64,000 bases of DNA from Symbiotaphrina buchneri (taxonomy: Eukaryota > Ascomycota > Symbiotaphrinales > Symbiotaphrinaceae): assembly GCA_001599915.1 (NCBI GenBank), contig BCIG01000014.1, positions 372,001 through 436,000 of the forward strand. The letters are read 5' to 3'. The notes beneath the pieces are model-generated. The model made no database searches, was not told the origin of the DNA, and saw only the letters and a list, made by a program, of their open reading frames with translations. The position numbers and the translations under genes are program-made. Positions 1-12,470 of the stretch are shown in pieces. Every line of letters starts with the position of its first letter. Positions within the stretch are counted from its first letter, which is position 1.

Positions 1-2928
1 CCGCATCAACCTTCATTCTTGGCATGGTGTCGTTGTACTTCATGTCCTTTTTGCCTATTTTCCGGCAGTTCTTGACGGCTTCTACACGCTTCTTCAAGTT
101 ATAGCTCTTGACCACACCCGAGTCGATGCTTTCTTTCGACACAAACGTAACGCTGGTGGACGGCACAAACGCCTAAGGACAGTCAGCTTAAGATTCTGTT
201 GTCAATCCAGACGATCAGGCTTACAGCAAACATTGGCCGCATCATCACAGGTTCCACAGTAGGGATCCTATCGGAAGTCAGTAAGTGAGAGCTAATAAAG
301 TGTGGCAGGAGTTCATACGATGCATTGGGGTCACCCTAGTCTTAGTTAGCATCTTCGTCGAACTTCAGAACAGCACTGGATCTTACCATCTGCGCATATG
401 AGATCATGCCACTCTTCAGCACAAGACTTGGTTTGGTGCCGAAATTCTGAGGAGTCCAAAGCACAAGGTCTGCCAGTTTGCCAACTTCGATGCTGCCAAT
501 GACGTGCGCCATACCCTGAGCAATGGCGGGATTGATAGTATACTTGCTGATATATCTCTTCACGCGAAAGTTATCGGCGCCTGTTCCCTCATCTTCCTTA
601 AGTGACCCACGCTGCACCTTATTCTTATGGGCGGTGTGCCAGGTGCGGAGGATGACTTCACCACAGCGACCCATGGCTTGAGAATCTGAGGACATCATAC
701 TAATCGCTCCGAGGTCATGCAAAACATCCTCAGCCGCAATGGTCTCAGCACGTATTCGGCTTTCAGCGAAGGCAACGTCTTCTGGTATGTTCCTTGAGAG
801 ATGATGGCAGACCATCAACATGTCCAGATGCTCGTCAAGGGTATTTCCGGTATATGGCCTTGTTGGGTTCGTACTACTGGGGATCACATTAGGATGCTCG
901 ACAACAGATATGATATCAGGCGCGTGGCCACCTCCAGCCCCTTCCGTGTGGTAAGTATGGATTGCCCGATCTTTGAAAGCCTTGATGGTCTGCTCCACAA
1001 ACCCGGACTCGTTGAGAGTATCCGTATGAATAAGACACTGCACATCGTACTCATCACAGACACTGTAAGGTAGATTGGTGAGCATGGTGTAGTCTAGGAG
1101 AGTCTGCCGCTTGGAGAGTCTGTCACTTGGAGGAGCCCTTACCTGAGACAGGAGTCAATGACGGCCGGAGTGGTACCCCAGTCCTCGTGCAGCTTCAGAC
1201 CGGCCACACCTGCTGCGCATTGCTCTTGTAATGCACGCTTGTCGCTATCATTGCCTTTGCCAGTGATACCGAAGTTGAGTGGCAGCTCGTCGCAAGCTTG
1301 CAGCATCTGCCGAATGTGGGTTTTACCTGGAGTACAGGTGGTAGCATTCGTCCCAGTACTAGCGGGGTTAGAGTACTCCTGTGATTCAAGCTGATTGATC
1401 TTACCTAGGCCCGGTTCCACCTCCAAGCATCGTGGTGATACCTGATGAGATCGCTTCATAAGCTTGTTGAGGGCAAATGAAGTGTATATGCGTGTCGAAA
1501 CCACCGGCTGTCAAAATCTTGCCTTCGCCTGCAATTACATCTGTGCAAGAACCAACAACCATGTTAGGGTCCACGCCTTCCATGACATCTGGATTTCCCG
1601 CTTTTCCTATGCCCACAATCACGCCGTTCCGGATGCCTACGTCACTCTTGTATATCCCAGTCCAATCAACAACAAGAGCATTCGTGATGAGCGTATCAAG
1701 AGTTTCCGAGTCAGACCTTCCATTGGCTTGACCCATACCCTCTCGAATGGTTTTACCACCACCAAAAGTGCACTCGTCACCATACACCGTGTAGTCCTTC
1801 TCTACTTTAATCCACAAGTCGGTATTTCCTAATCGGACTAGGTCACCAGTTGTAGGGCCGAACATGCCACAATAAGTCGCTCTGTCCATGGAAAACGGCT
1901 CAATCAACCCTACATCGGAAGCCAGATCAGGGGCATGGGCAAACCCTCCTGCCTCAAGGCGCTTGAGGATCTCGTCCGCGCGAGCTAAATCGAGTGGACC
2001 GGAGGCGACACAATTACCACCCGAAATCACCTTATTCCCTGAAATCTCAACCAAGGTAACGGTCTTTGTGTCTCCAGGTTCGAAACGGACAGATGTGCCC
2101 GCAGCTATGTCCAGACGGTACCCATACGCCTTTAGACGATCAAACTCGAGCTGGGGGTTGGTCTCAATGAAGTGATAATGTGACCCAACCTAGTATCATA
2201 TGAAGGTAAGTGGACCGCAGTCGCGATTGCAATTGGTGATCAGTCACCTGGATCGGCCTGTCCCCCTTGCTTGTAACCTTGAGCCGTATTCTCTTCCGTC
2301 CCTCATTCAAGATAATCTTCGCTTCCTTGACCGGTACTACCGCCCCTGGCATCTTTGTGGGTTCATATTCTTCCGGGGCTGCCAGAGGAAATAAATCCTT
2401 CAGAGGTACGGGAAGAAAGCTGCCATACAAGGCCTTTTCAAGATCGCCATCGTCGCTACTGACAGGATGATGGACAGTCACAAGGTAGGTACCCGTAGGG
2501 AACGTCCCTTCCACTTGGAGCTCGGTAAGGGAGGAGACAACGGATGGCTGAACGTGACGTCGACCGAGCATAGTCTTGCCGATTGACATAAGATCAGCAA
2601 CAGTATAGTTGCCATCGCGTATCAGCTGTAAGCTATTAGCGACCTTCTATTGCAGCGATGGTGCTGCTAGGCAGGTCCCTGCGCACTTCCTGGAGATTGC
2701 TTGCAATCAATGCCTAGAGCTGTCAGCCGTCAAGAACATTCCACGGGAGAGGATCGACCTACCGTAGCTTCCGCATGGTTCAATTTGACTCCACGAGCCA
2801 GCCGCCTTTGAGCGAGCTGTCCCAATTGAGATATCACGAGTTTATCAAGCTGGAGCGGGATCAATCAATGGCTGAGTCAGGGTCCTTGTGATGTAAGAAG
2901 TCTTTACCTCTCGAGGGACGAGATTCAT
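1..2928 (-). CDS. ure1: Urease (partial, C-terminus beyond the left edge)
   Basis: Nickel urease, hydrolysing cytosolic urea to ammonia and carbamate. Ten exons by hand splicing: 2928-2908, 2849-2763, 2713-2687, 2625-2248, 2189-1405, 1358-1143, 1062-387, 335-319, 267-225 and 172-1. This gives about 807 residues of a family usually near 840. The order is the fungal/plant single-chain gamma-beta-alpha fusion: start MNLVPRE, then the gamma part with TMLGRRH, the beta part with [14 protein letters not shown], and the alpha catalytic part. Visible active-site pieces are the nickel-binding [10 protein letters not shown], the lysine in GLKLHEDWG that is carbamylated in the family, [10 protein letters not shown] and the mobile-flap motif MVCHHL. 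All exon phases agree. Intron 3 (2686-2626) uses a weak GTGCGC donor; ignoring it gives a false frameshift near 2649. Intron 6 contains a 16-base tandem duplication. The window ends in the last part of the alpha domain, so completeness cannot be judged. Confidence 0.95.
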
Positions 2929-3535
2929 GGTGAACTATCTGGTTGCTGATGATCACCCGCCAGCGCTACTCGGTATACATGCAGACAGCCGTCTTTTGGG
3001 CGGGGCACGACGTGGGTGGACAAGGGGAACTGTCCGTTTATGCTTCCAGATACAGGTAAGGTACATTGAGGATTATCTGTGGGGGTTACTCCGCGTGTGA
3101 TAAGCATTCTTCTGATTAGTACCCGATAAGCAAGGTTAAGGTATAAAGAATACATGCCGAGCGATGCAATATTGCTTTTACGAGCTTGCTACATGAACGC
3201 TGCTTCCGGCCATCACTCTGGGCAGACAATTCCTTGTTTCCTGTTCTCGAAGAAATTCTACAAACAATTACCCTACCGAACCTAGAATCCTTACAGGGAA
3301 AAGACATCAATCAAACGGTGAAGCGCAAAGGTCACAGGAAAAGAGCCCTCAAACACATCAATTGTGGCAGACCTTAGAGTGACGAGAGACGAATTGCAAA
3401 GCCTCCAGGGTTGCTCGTTCTGGGGAGAATATCAGCCCGTCGAGACCAACACAACAGCACCACCAAATATGACAAACAAGAGAGTGGCTTCAGCTGTATA
3501 GCTCTCTGAGACGGGATTTGAACTAGCTGAGGTGA
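2929..3535. other. Intergenic: urease promoter side and 3' flank of the HMG-box gene
   Basis: About 600 bases between two minus-strand genes. It must hold the urease promoter and the 3' end of the HMG-box transcript. The short open frames here show no family resemblance. I see no repeat or RNA gene. Confidence 0.6.
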
Positions 3536-4964
3536 TTAGGCTTCACTGATAGCCTCGCTCTTGCGCTTCTTCCTGCCCTTCTTCTCCTTCTTGGGGCTCT
3601 CCGGTTCCGGGGCTTTAGCTGCAGGGGCTGGTGCCGCAGCAGGAGCCTTCTCGGGTTCTTGAGCTTCTTCAGTCGCTTTGGACTTTCTTGGCTTGCGTTT
3701 CTTTTTCTCGGGGCTTGCTGCTTTTGACTCGCTTGCAGGGGCCTCCTTCGCAGGTGCAGCGACTTTAGGCGTAGGTGGTGCAGCGCTGGATTTGGGCGCA
3801 TCTTTATCAGTCTTTCTGCGCTTGCTCGGTTTTGGTGTTTCTTCTGCCGCGGCAGCCTTGGCTGGAGCAGCTTTGGCCCTCGACTTTGGAGCGGGCTTTG
3901 CCACCGGCGCAGCTTCCTCCTCTTCAGATTCGTCTTCCTCGACTGCTTCTGCAGGGACGTCCAATGACACTTCAGGATGGGCCAATTCTGTATCATCGAC
4001 AAGACCGCCAGCAGCTTTGTACTTTCGAACCTCTTCCTTGTAGGCTTGCAAGTTGGTTTCATAACGAGCTTTCCACTCCTAGAAGAATTATAAGTAAGCG
4101 TGCCAGACTATAATGGTCAAGATCCTGTTTACTCACCTCCTTCTCACGGTCACTCATTTCTTTCCATCTCTTAGTGCCCTCGGCGCTGATTTCCTTCGGT
4201 TTCTTGTCCATACCGATATCGGCGCGGATATCCGGGCGCGCGCTCTGCATGAAAAGGAAATACGGAGTGAGCGGCCTTTTCGGCGCATTTGAATCTGCCG
4301 GGCGCCTCTTCTTGCGCTTCTTTCCTTCTGTCGCTTCACCGGGGGTTGCAGGCGCGGGAGTTCCAGTAGCAGCTATGATTGGTGCCACAACAGGCGGGGC
4401 AGGAACACCAGTCAAGAAATTGATGCCGCTCAAGCTTTCCACTCCAGTCCCTGGAGCATGGCCTAGAACGGTATTGGTGTGTGCAATGTACGCGCGCGAC
4501 AGATCTTGAACGGCTGTCTGGAGCGTCGCGAGACCAGTAACGACCTGAGAAAGCTGTTAGAAAGGGATCATAATCCGCTTCACTCTTTGGCGCACTGTGC
4601 GCGCGCAACACAGTAGCTCCTATAACAGGCTGGGTTATATTTTGCCTGCGCGCGTTTCGAGATGCGTGGAACAGTGTTGCATCTCCAACGCGCCATCGCA
4701 TTGGCAGAGGTAGCTGCAGGTTGCAGTAGGAGAAGAAAGCAATCGATCGCGGATCGCGACGCATAAACATGTGGCAAGCCGCCAGTATCACAGAAGGCCG
4801 TCGGCGGAAACGCAAACAGTGCAGGGCGCGTGGACAGACGCGAACCAAAACAATACAGTCACTGATATGCTTACCGAGTCTCGAGTGCGGATGAAATCCT
4901 CAATGCTGACCTGCAAGGTCGCGGCATCTTTACGGCTCTCGGCGGTTTGCTTGGGACGCGCCAT
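3536..4964 (-). CDS. HMG-box chromatin protein with N-terminal helix and charged tail
   Basis: Nuclear DNA-bending/chromatin protein of the HMGB class, 346 residues. Exons: 4964-4875, 4544-4137 and 4078-3536. Residues 1-60 look helical (start MARPKQTAESRKD), then come a proline/alanine linker and a basic KKRKKRR run. The single HMG box starts near SNAPKRPLTPYFLFMQ, and its second helix continues across intron 2 (REKE then EWKARYE). The C-terminal 150 residues alternate acidic stretches (DESEEEE) with lysine/alanine/proline repeats, like a histone-tail mimic. Intron 1 is 330 bases, the longest coding-gene intron in the window. The layout of a helix followed by one HMG box recalls the yeast INO80 subunit Nhp10, but I cannot assign that orthology from sequence alone. 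The family is clear; the specific role is not. Confidence 0.9.
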
Positions 4965-5987
4965 GTTGCTTGTGGTGATGATGAGAGGCGGCGCGGGTTG
5001 TCACGCAGGTAGGTGAGCGAGCGCAAGCTTGCCGGGAGCGGTGGAGAGGAGGTTGGGCGCGGGCTCAGTTATAGGTAGTTATAGGTAGGAAAACAGGCTG
5101 GGCGTAAGCGAACGCGACAATAATCTTGTGGTATGCAACTTTTAATCGCTCTGCCTTAGCTTGCTTGGGCTACCTGTAGGGCATTGCTCTAACTGGAGGT
5201 TGGGAAGGGCCATGCTGCTTAACTGTATGCTTTTCTGTATGTTCAGTTAAGCACACAGATCACGTCTAGCCTGGTGCAAGCATGCTTTTCACACAACAGA
5301 AGAATCCAAGTCGTCTGCTACGGCAGGTCAGTTGTTGTCAGCTTGGAAGTCCGGCCCTTCTCGCATCGTACATTATCTTTTCATGCTCACAGCGAGGTGG
5401 CCGGATCAGCCAGGCAGCCAGCTTAACGTCCAAATCAGTTCTCATCTTCTGAGTTTCGGTAGTCCACATGTAAATTCAATCGCATCGCTGAAGTGATGGA
5501 GTTCAAATTGGTTCGGGAAGACACTCTATTCGCTTGGCGAAAGCACAGGGACAAGACACTGGTGTCAGGTCATCGCTGGTTCGTGAAGCTGGTCATGGTG
5601 TATCATACATAATATTCTGTAAGCGCATGGTCACCTTAATCGTAGCTCAGTGGCAGAAGACACAGTAATGATACTTCGTATATACCGAAGTAATCCGGAC
5701 TTTCAGACCTGTGGAAGGATACCTCAATATTGATTAACATGGTTGAAGGCTGACCAATACAGCAAGCACCCCACACTTCGTTTACGTCACCCACGGCCAA
5801 TCATCAGTCGCTGCAGGGTCCGACGAACCTCTACGAAGTACATCCGTTCTGAGGTAGCTCCAGCGAGCTCTTGTCGCGATTATCTGAGACTTCTACAACT
5901 CCATCTATATCTCTTCATATTCTCATCCTCGGTGCTCTTGAACAATACTTTTCATAGAAGTTTATTTCATCCTCAACACACCGCAGC
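4965..5987. promoter_or_regulatory. Divergent promoter region, HMG-box gene / MCR1
   Basis: About 1 kb between the start codons of two diverging genes. The part next to the HMG gene is GC-rich with GCGCG-containing runs; the part next to MCR1 is CT-rich, as in many fungal leaders. I see no further gene, repeat or RNA. Confidence 0.5.
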
Positions 5988-7219
5988 ATGTTTGCGAGAC
6001 AGGCGTTCAGGGCTGCGTTCCCATTGCGCAACGTGAGTTATCATCCACCGGAAGCTACCATGCCGCTGGCCTCCGCGCAGTGCTTCCTGCCCACACCTCA
6101 GTTGCACGTTGCTAATTGTACCCAATTTAGAACATAGGGCATTATGCTACCGAGGCGCCCAAGTCTGGTCCAAATGCTGCCCTTTACGGTGGCATTGCTG
6201 CCGCTGCCGGCGTCGGTGCTTACTATTTCCTGAACCGCCCGGTCAGCGCCGATGCACCCCGTTCCAGCGAAGAGAACAAAGCTATACCGCCTCAGAGTGA
6301 AGCGAGTCTCACCTTTAAGGGTGGAGATCAGGGCTTTCTTTCCCTGAAGCTTGACGAGGTAGAAGTGGTCAACCATAACACCAAGAAATTCCGATTTGCG
6401 TTACCGGAAGAAGATTCGTTGGCGGGATTGAAGATATGCTGTGAGTGAGCTGATTGCGGGAAACTCACCAATCGAAACAAGAGCTCTGACAAGTCCTGCT
6501 GGATAGCTGCCCTTCTCGCCAAGTACAAGGGCCCGGAGATAGAGAAGCCGGTCATCAGACCATATACACCCATCAGTGCCGAGAGTTAGTATCCTTGCGA
6601 TATCGGTACACCTACCATAGACGCTCACCAGCTGACTGTACGACCAGATACCCAGGGTTACATAGAATTCATCGTCAAGGTCTACCCGAATGGGCCAATG
6701 TCCGAACATTTTCACAGCATGAACCCTGGCCAACGTCTGGATTTCAAAGGCCCGATACCCAAATATCCATGGGCTCCCAACAAGCACGAGAAGATTGCGC
6801 TCTTGGCTGGCGGGACTGGAATTACTCCGATGTTCCAGCTGGCTCGAGCGATCTTCTCGAACCCAGAGGACAAGACTCAAGTGACACTGATCTTTGGTAA
6901 CATTGCAGAGGAAGACATTCTGTTGAAGCGGGAGTGGGAGGACCTGGAAAATGAGTTCCCCAACCGGTTCCGAGCTTTCTATGTGCTGGAGAAGCCACCT
7001 AAGGAATGGACAGGTGGGAAAGGATACATCACGAAGGAGCTCTTGAAGACCGTGCTCCCGGACCCTAAACTGGGTGACAAGATCAAGGTGTTTGTGTGTG
7101 GTCCGCCTCCTATGTACAATGCCCTCAGCGGCAATAAGAAGAGCCCGACGGATCAGGGTGAGCTGACTGGAGCGTTGAAAGAGCTCGGATATACGAAGGA
7201 TCAGGTCTACAAATTTTAG
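5988..7219 (+). CDS. mcr1: NADH-cytochrome b5 reductase, mitochondrial type
   Basis: FAD enzyme passing electrons from NADH to cytochrome b5; MCR1-type proteins serve ergosterol synthesis and D-erythroascorbate recycling at the outer membrane/intermembrane space. 334 residues from exons 5988-6032, 6131-6440, 6507-6584 and 6648-7219, all in phase. The N-terminus [14 protein letters not shown] is an amphipathic targeting helix. A hydrophobic Ala/Gly-rich segment with YYFL (about residues 28-45) would be the membrane anchor. The flavin motif RPYTPIS, the NAD-binding [11 protein letters not shown] and the C-terminal CGPPPMYN are intact, and the protein ends in KF as usual. The neighbours are not functionally linked. 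Confidence 0.95.
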
Positions 7220-8219
7220 ACGGCATGGAGTGGATTTATAAATCAATTGTCCGGTGCATGGAACATGCGGAAGACTTAAAAGAGGCAACCACAACAAAAT
7301 TATCAGCATAAAAAATGGCTTGTAGGCCTTGCTGCCGCCAGTGTACTACGGTCTAGATCATTAACCTCTTCAGTAAACTTCTGTTTATCTCATGATCTGC
7401 ATGATTGATACAATAGATGCAATCTTGGCAGGAGCCTCAGCGGAAGGTAAGCTCAGGTGGAGATGGTGCATCTCTGCGTACCATGTTCGCATCGCTGGCG
7501 ATCTCTGCTGACAGGTGCAGTTTATGTGCGAATCTTTGTATGCACCTTGCTTTATAAACCCCTATAATTGTAACCGTGCTTCCTAAGATCTGCTGCTGCT
7601 TTTCGTACCTGGGGGCCAAGCTTTCTGCTACCCCTGATCATACCGCTCTTCCCCACACCCACGTCACCACTGCCGGCGCCACGGCTCGATTTCCCGAACT
7701 TTAGGCCCTGTCGATCGGTCTAGTGGCACCCGAGATGATGGCATTACGAGTAGGTACATACTCTGCGGCGGTATTATTTCGTACCGATGCAGAGCAAAGT
7801 TCGTTCCTTGGAAATTATGTGGGAGGAGACAGTCCATAGAGATGCTCGAGTCGGATGGACTTGGAACTGCAAACTCGAACTGCTGGTGGACTGAAGACTT
7901 GCCTCACTGGGCTTTGCGCGGAAATCAAAGCCCGAAGTTCTGCAAATTCGGTGACAGACTTTTCTCAATTGCTAAGGTAGGTAAGGTATGTAGGTTAATG
8001 TACCTTCTTTCAAATACGTCAGGCCGTTTTACCCGTTAATTATTAAGCTGTATCTACACTACACCATGCTATATCCTTTTTCTTTCCTTGGGCTTGAAGA
8101 AGCGGTCTTGGGACCAGCATATCAATTAAATTGCCAATAACCCAGGCTGAGCGACCTCGCGCATTTCTACTGGGACAGCCTTATTCAACAGCCACTGTCC
8201 TGGACACCCGGCTATTGGG
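7220..8219. other. Intergenic: MCR1 3' flank and MFS transporter promoter
   Basis: A 1-kb stretch without a supportable gene. Around 7975-7998 it has a short run of AGGTAGGTAAGGTA words, one of the dispersed TACCTT-type motifs discussed in the findings. The short open frames here lack family resemblance. Confidence 0.6.
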
Positions 8220-10311
8220 ATGCAATCATTTCTCCAGTACCGGCGCTTTGGCAAACACGTCGAAAGGCAATATGAGCGGGACCTGGAAAAGGCTCAAGCT
8301 CTACGACGTGTAAATGAAGATGCCGATGGACCATCGCCTCGAGCCCCAAGGGAGCCCCAAGACGACGAAGGGCGACATGACCAGGATGGAGAACTACAAC
8401 CGTCCGAAGACCCAAACACCGTTGCAGCACCTGAACGCTATGAGGATGAGGGCATGATGGTGCGATCTGAGGAAGCGGAGGACTTGGCGCATTCTTCTAC
8501 TTCATCAGGGGACTCGGAGCTGGAAACAATTGGCAGCATAGGCACCACCCTCGGTGTTACTCTGACCGGGATTCATGTCCGTGACCGTACCACCCATGAA
8601 GGCGAAGGGGGGAAAGTTTTTGTCGTGGGATATGAGCACGAGAATGACAGTCTCAACCCGCACAATTGGAGCAAGACTAGAAGGGTGTTTCCAACGTGAG
8701 CAACCAATTGAGCAGTCAATTATATCAGATTCATTGCGGCAGCTGACCGGGTGTCCAGCTTTCTGATTGCGTGCATTGGCTTCGTCGTGGGGTTTGCATC
8801 TTCAATTGATTCTGCTGCTTTAGAGCAAGCATCCGCGGATTTTGGAGTCAGCGAAGTCACGGAATCCCTAGCTACGGGTTAGTACTGTTGACGCTTAGGA
8901 AGAACTCGACAGCTAACCTGCCGGAAGGTCTCTTTCTGATAGGCTTCGGATGTGGTGCGCTCTTCGCGGGCCCCATATCCGAAACAGTGGGCCGCAACCC
9001 GGTTTATATAGTGACGCTGTCGCTATATATGATCTTTGTCATGGCATCTGGCCTTGCACCGAACATAGGGGCGCAGCTGGCTTTTCGATTTATTGCCGGC
9101 TTCTTTGGCTCAACGCCACTCACTTGTGCTGGTGGTTCCATCTCAGACCTATGGCGACCACTGGAGCGCGTGAATGCTTTTCCTTTGTTCGCGAACTTTG
9201 CGTTCCTGGTGAGCAGGATTCCAAGCTCCAACCACGGTATCCCCGAGATTGTTAACAGGTGCTGCAGGGTCCGGTCGTCGGACCAGTATGTGGAGGCTTT
9301 ATCGGCCAAAGGTGAATCCATTGCTGTCAATTTAGAAGAAGACAGGGAAACTGACTTGAGACAGTAATGCCGTCAGTTGGCGGTGGGTGGAATGGACGAC
9401 GCTCATCATGTCAGGGCTTGTGCTCGGCCTCGTGGTTTTGTTCCAGCCCGAGACATACCCACCAATACTGCTGAAATGGAAAGCATCCCATCTTCGACGC
9501 ATAACGGGGGACAATCGCTATCGTGCCGAGGTGGAGATACGTGCAACGACATTCCCGCAGCGGCTCAGATTAGCACTCTATCGACCCTTCCTACTAACCG
9601 CTCGAGAACCGATCGTCATATTGATCGCTCTGTACCTGACGGTCATTTACATCATCCTGTTTACGTTCCTCGACGGATATACATTCATCTTCACCGACAC
9701 TTATGGGTTCTCGGAGGGCTTGACCGGCCTGGCCTTCCTAGGGATCGCGGTCGGATTGTGCTTAGCATCCTGCCTCGTGCCGCTCATCTACCACTGGGCC
9801 AAACGCGACACGCAGAAGATCAAGGAGCAGGGCGGTCAACGGCTGCCTCCGGAGTTCCGGCTATGGTATGCCATGCTGGGCGCGTGGGCGATCCCGGTAT
9901 CCCTCTTCTGGATGGGCTGGACGAACTACTCTTGGATCAGTCCATGGTCTGGCCTCGGAGCGTGAGCCATCCCTCCCTTCTCCTGATAATGCCCGCGCCG
10001 GTCTAACGTGACGTGCCTCTAGGTCCGCTCTTTTCGGTTATGGGATCCTTTGCGTCTTCATCAGCAGCTATCAGTACATGATCGACGCCTACGAAACGTT
10101 TGCGGCTTCGGCGCTAGCGTCCGTCACGCTGATCCGATACTGCGCTTCCGGAGGGATGGTCGAGGTGGCCATACCCATGTATGAAAACCTAGGTGTGCAA
10201 TGGACATTGACTCTGATGGGCTGCCTGAGCGCGCTGTTGGTCCCTGTGCCTTATGCCTTCTACAAGTGGGGCCCCAAGATTCGGGCCATGAGCAAGTATG
10301 CAAAGGCATAG
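8220..10311 (+). CDS. MFS drug:H+ antiporter (DHA1 family)
   Basis: Proton-driven plasma-membrane exporter of the 12-helix DHA1 group (polyamine/azole/cycloheximide-type transporters); the substrate cannot be told. 601 residues from exons 8220-8695, 8759-8877, 8928-9208, 9268-9311, 9365-9961 and 10023-10311. Diagnostic pieces are NPHNWS just before helix 1, the motif-A-like loop GPISETVGRNPVY after helix 2, RFIAGFFGS, the antiporter motif-C region GPVVGPVCGGF (spread over exon 4), and SWRWVEW. It opens with an unusually long, acidic, charged cytosolic tail of about 150 residues before the first membrane helix. Exon 4 is only 44 bases, and automatic models could miss it and lose motif C. No transcription factor or biosynthetic gene lies beside it. 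Confidence 0.93.
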
Positions 10312-10979
10312 GGTCCCACAAGGACCCCACATAGCCGATTCATAGAACGATGATACAGCGATGACCGAAATGAAAAATTAAGCTGGCTGGCTTATGCAAG
10401 AAAATCGGGAAATGTGAATGCATGACTAGTGCAACGCCGTTCGGACAGTGTAACGAATGCTACTATCGAGGCTCGCTCCTATCAGATTTCTCATATGATC
10501 TGAAACTAGGTCAACTACGAGTACGCAGGGCTGTCCCATCGGTAGTGATGCCCACAGTTGCTAATTCAGCCACCTTCTAATGGATGGCCTCTATGAAGTG
10601 CGCTTTGGCGAGGGTCCTTCCATCTTTCTCCAGTCGTAGACGGATAACAGGCCCAACGAGTACTCGCATACGGCGCGAGCGAGGTGCTGACAATGTCCGA
10701 CCAAGCCGGAGCTTCGACCGTACCACTACATCTTATCATCAGATCTTTGTCTCAAATGTCGCCGCATGCTGAGAGTTGTTTGTCCGGTACCGACTCGAGC
10801 GTCAGTTTGAAGAGACATCCGCTCACTCATCTGCTAGTAGCAATGGAAGCACTTGTCTCCAATTGGACCCTTCTAGCAGTGTGGCATTTCCCCCTCTTCC
10901 CTGCACATTGCAGCGAAAGCCACCCTTTAACTCGCTCCTTCTATGAAATGGTGCGTTTAAGGGATATCAGATCATCTCC
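10312..10979. other. Convergent intergenic region, MFS transporter / Psy4
   Basis: About 670 bases between two stop codons on opposite strands. It must carry both 3' ends. Open frames on the plus strand run into the antisense of psy4 and show no family signal. Confidence 0.6.
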
Positions 10980-12470
10980 TCATCGTGTGGTGGTATCCAC
11001 GGCGTCTGGCCCTTCCTCTATTCCGGGGACCTCTGGATTTTCAGCTTCCTTCTCAGTCTTCCCATCTGGGTCGGTTAGGACAACATCTTCTTGTTTGCTT
11101 TCCTCTTCCGACTTCGCCTCCTCCGACAACTCCTGTGCATCTTCTTCCACCCGAGCTGCTTCAGCCGGAGTTTCATCTTTAGGTGCAGTTCGGCCGACGG
11201 CGGCGTCCACATCGAATTTTCTAACCCCGTTAAATTCTTGTGGACCCATGTCCTCCATTCCTATCTCTTCCGGACCCCTGGCATGAGGAGGCTCATCCTC
11301 TTCGAAGCCAGCATCATCGTCTTCGTGGCCAGAGTTCCTCGCCGTTGCGGCGGCGCTCGTCTGCAGCCGAGTACCAGTTGGTGTCTGAGCGACAGGCACG
11401 ACACCCGCTTCCTGCTCCTTCCGCAGCAGTTCACCTTGAGTTATACCACCGGCTTGACGTATGCTTTCTCCCGGGTGCGATCCCACATGTGAGCCGCCAG
11501 CTCTACCATTGAGCGAGACAGATACTGTCTGTACGCTGCCTTGCCCGTCGGGCCCATCAATCATGTCCATGCTCTCAGTGTTCACTCGCGCAATATTGTC
11601 GCCTCGTAGCCAGGGAATAGGGGTGAGCAGGGCTCCCCCGAGGCTCTCATCGCTTCCCAACATGGCGTTCGGGTCTGTAACCGTGAGAATCGATCCGGTG
11701 CCATTCAGCAGCGAAGCACCACCGTCCGTGAGACCTGCTTTGGCAAGAGGGAAGATATCTAAAGAAGATGAAACAGACACAACGCGATCCAGCGCCCTTA
11801 GATAAGCACCGAGAGAGCGATAATGCGCACGGGGTCGCAAGACCAACTCGGCTAGGCGCTGTATAGTGTACGGCGGACAGTCGGAGAAGGACGAAGTGAG
11901 AGTCTGCTTCACTCGACTTAGTTGTGAGAGATACTGTGGAGGAAGGGTATTGGGAGGCGGCTCGATGGTCGTAGTAGCCGATTCGCCAGAATCATGGTGC
12001 GGGTCTTCAGCATGTTTGGAATCCTCTCCTTCCACGGACGTAGGACGTGGGGATGCTGGTGGCGCATTCTCTTTATCCGTAGATTGCGTGTTTGACATCG
12101 ACTCTTGACTAGATGCCTCGGCCTGGTTTGACACGGACTGTGCTGGTTGGGAGGGAGGCGGCGGCGCCGGGATGACGATCGAGGCTTTTGGGAACTCATT
12201 GTACACTATCTTCATGGTGTAAGTCCGCAAGCATCAGCGGGTATGCAGGCATTGGAGCCATACCTCATCAAGGCGTGACAAGATCAGTTCCAAACATCCT
12301 GGCCATTGTGCCCTAAGACATCAGGTGTAAATAATTTCCTTTGATGGCCAGCGAGCCCGGATGCACTCACTTGTCCAGCTTTCCATCTGCGGCTACCTCC
12401 TCTAGGAGCTCTGTACCTAATCGAAGAGAGTCAGCCCCAGCCCGACCAAGAGCGCAACTTCTTGCACCAT
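10980..12470 (-). CDS. psy4: Protein phosphatase 4 regulatory subunit 2 (Psy4/PPP4R2)
   Basis: Regulatory subunit of the PP4 phosphatase complex, which in yeast and animals dephosphorylates gamma-H2AX and Rad53/Chk-type targets after DNA damage. The model gives 445 residues: exons 12470-12458, 12416-12371, 12312-12264 and 12209-10980. The family core is LLEEVAADGKLDK, then ELILSRLDEIVYNEFP, a proline-rich linker, and PPYTIQRLAELVLRPRAHYRSLGAYLRALDRVVSV (split here at PRAHY). The C-terminal 250 residues are acidic and low-complexity. The first exon (MVQE) is my weakest call: its donor GTTGCG is poor, though branch GGCTGAC and acceptor ATTAG are good. The frame stays open but without an ATG up to about 12597, so an upstream start through another intron is possible. 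Confidence 0.85.

Noticed and set aside
2620-2720. Apparent frameshift and stop in urease near 2649
   Set aside because: A 61-base intron (2686-2626) with a GCTAAT branch site and TTACAG acceptor restores the family sequence LQELIRDG without any frameshift.
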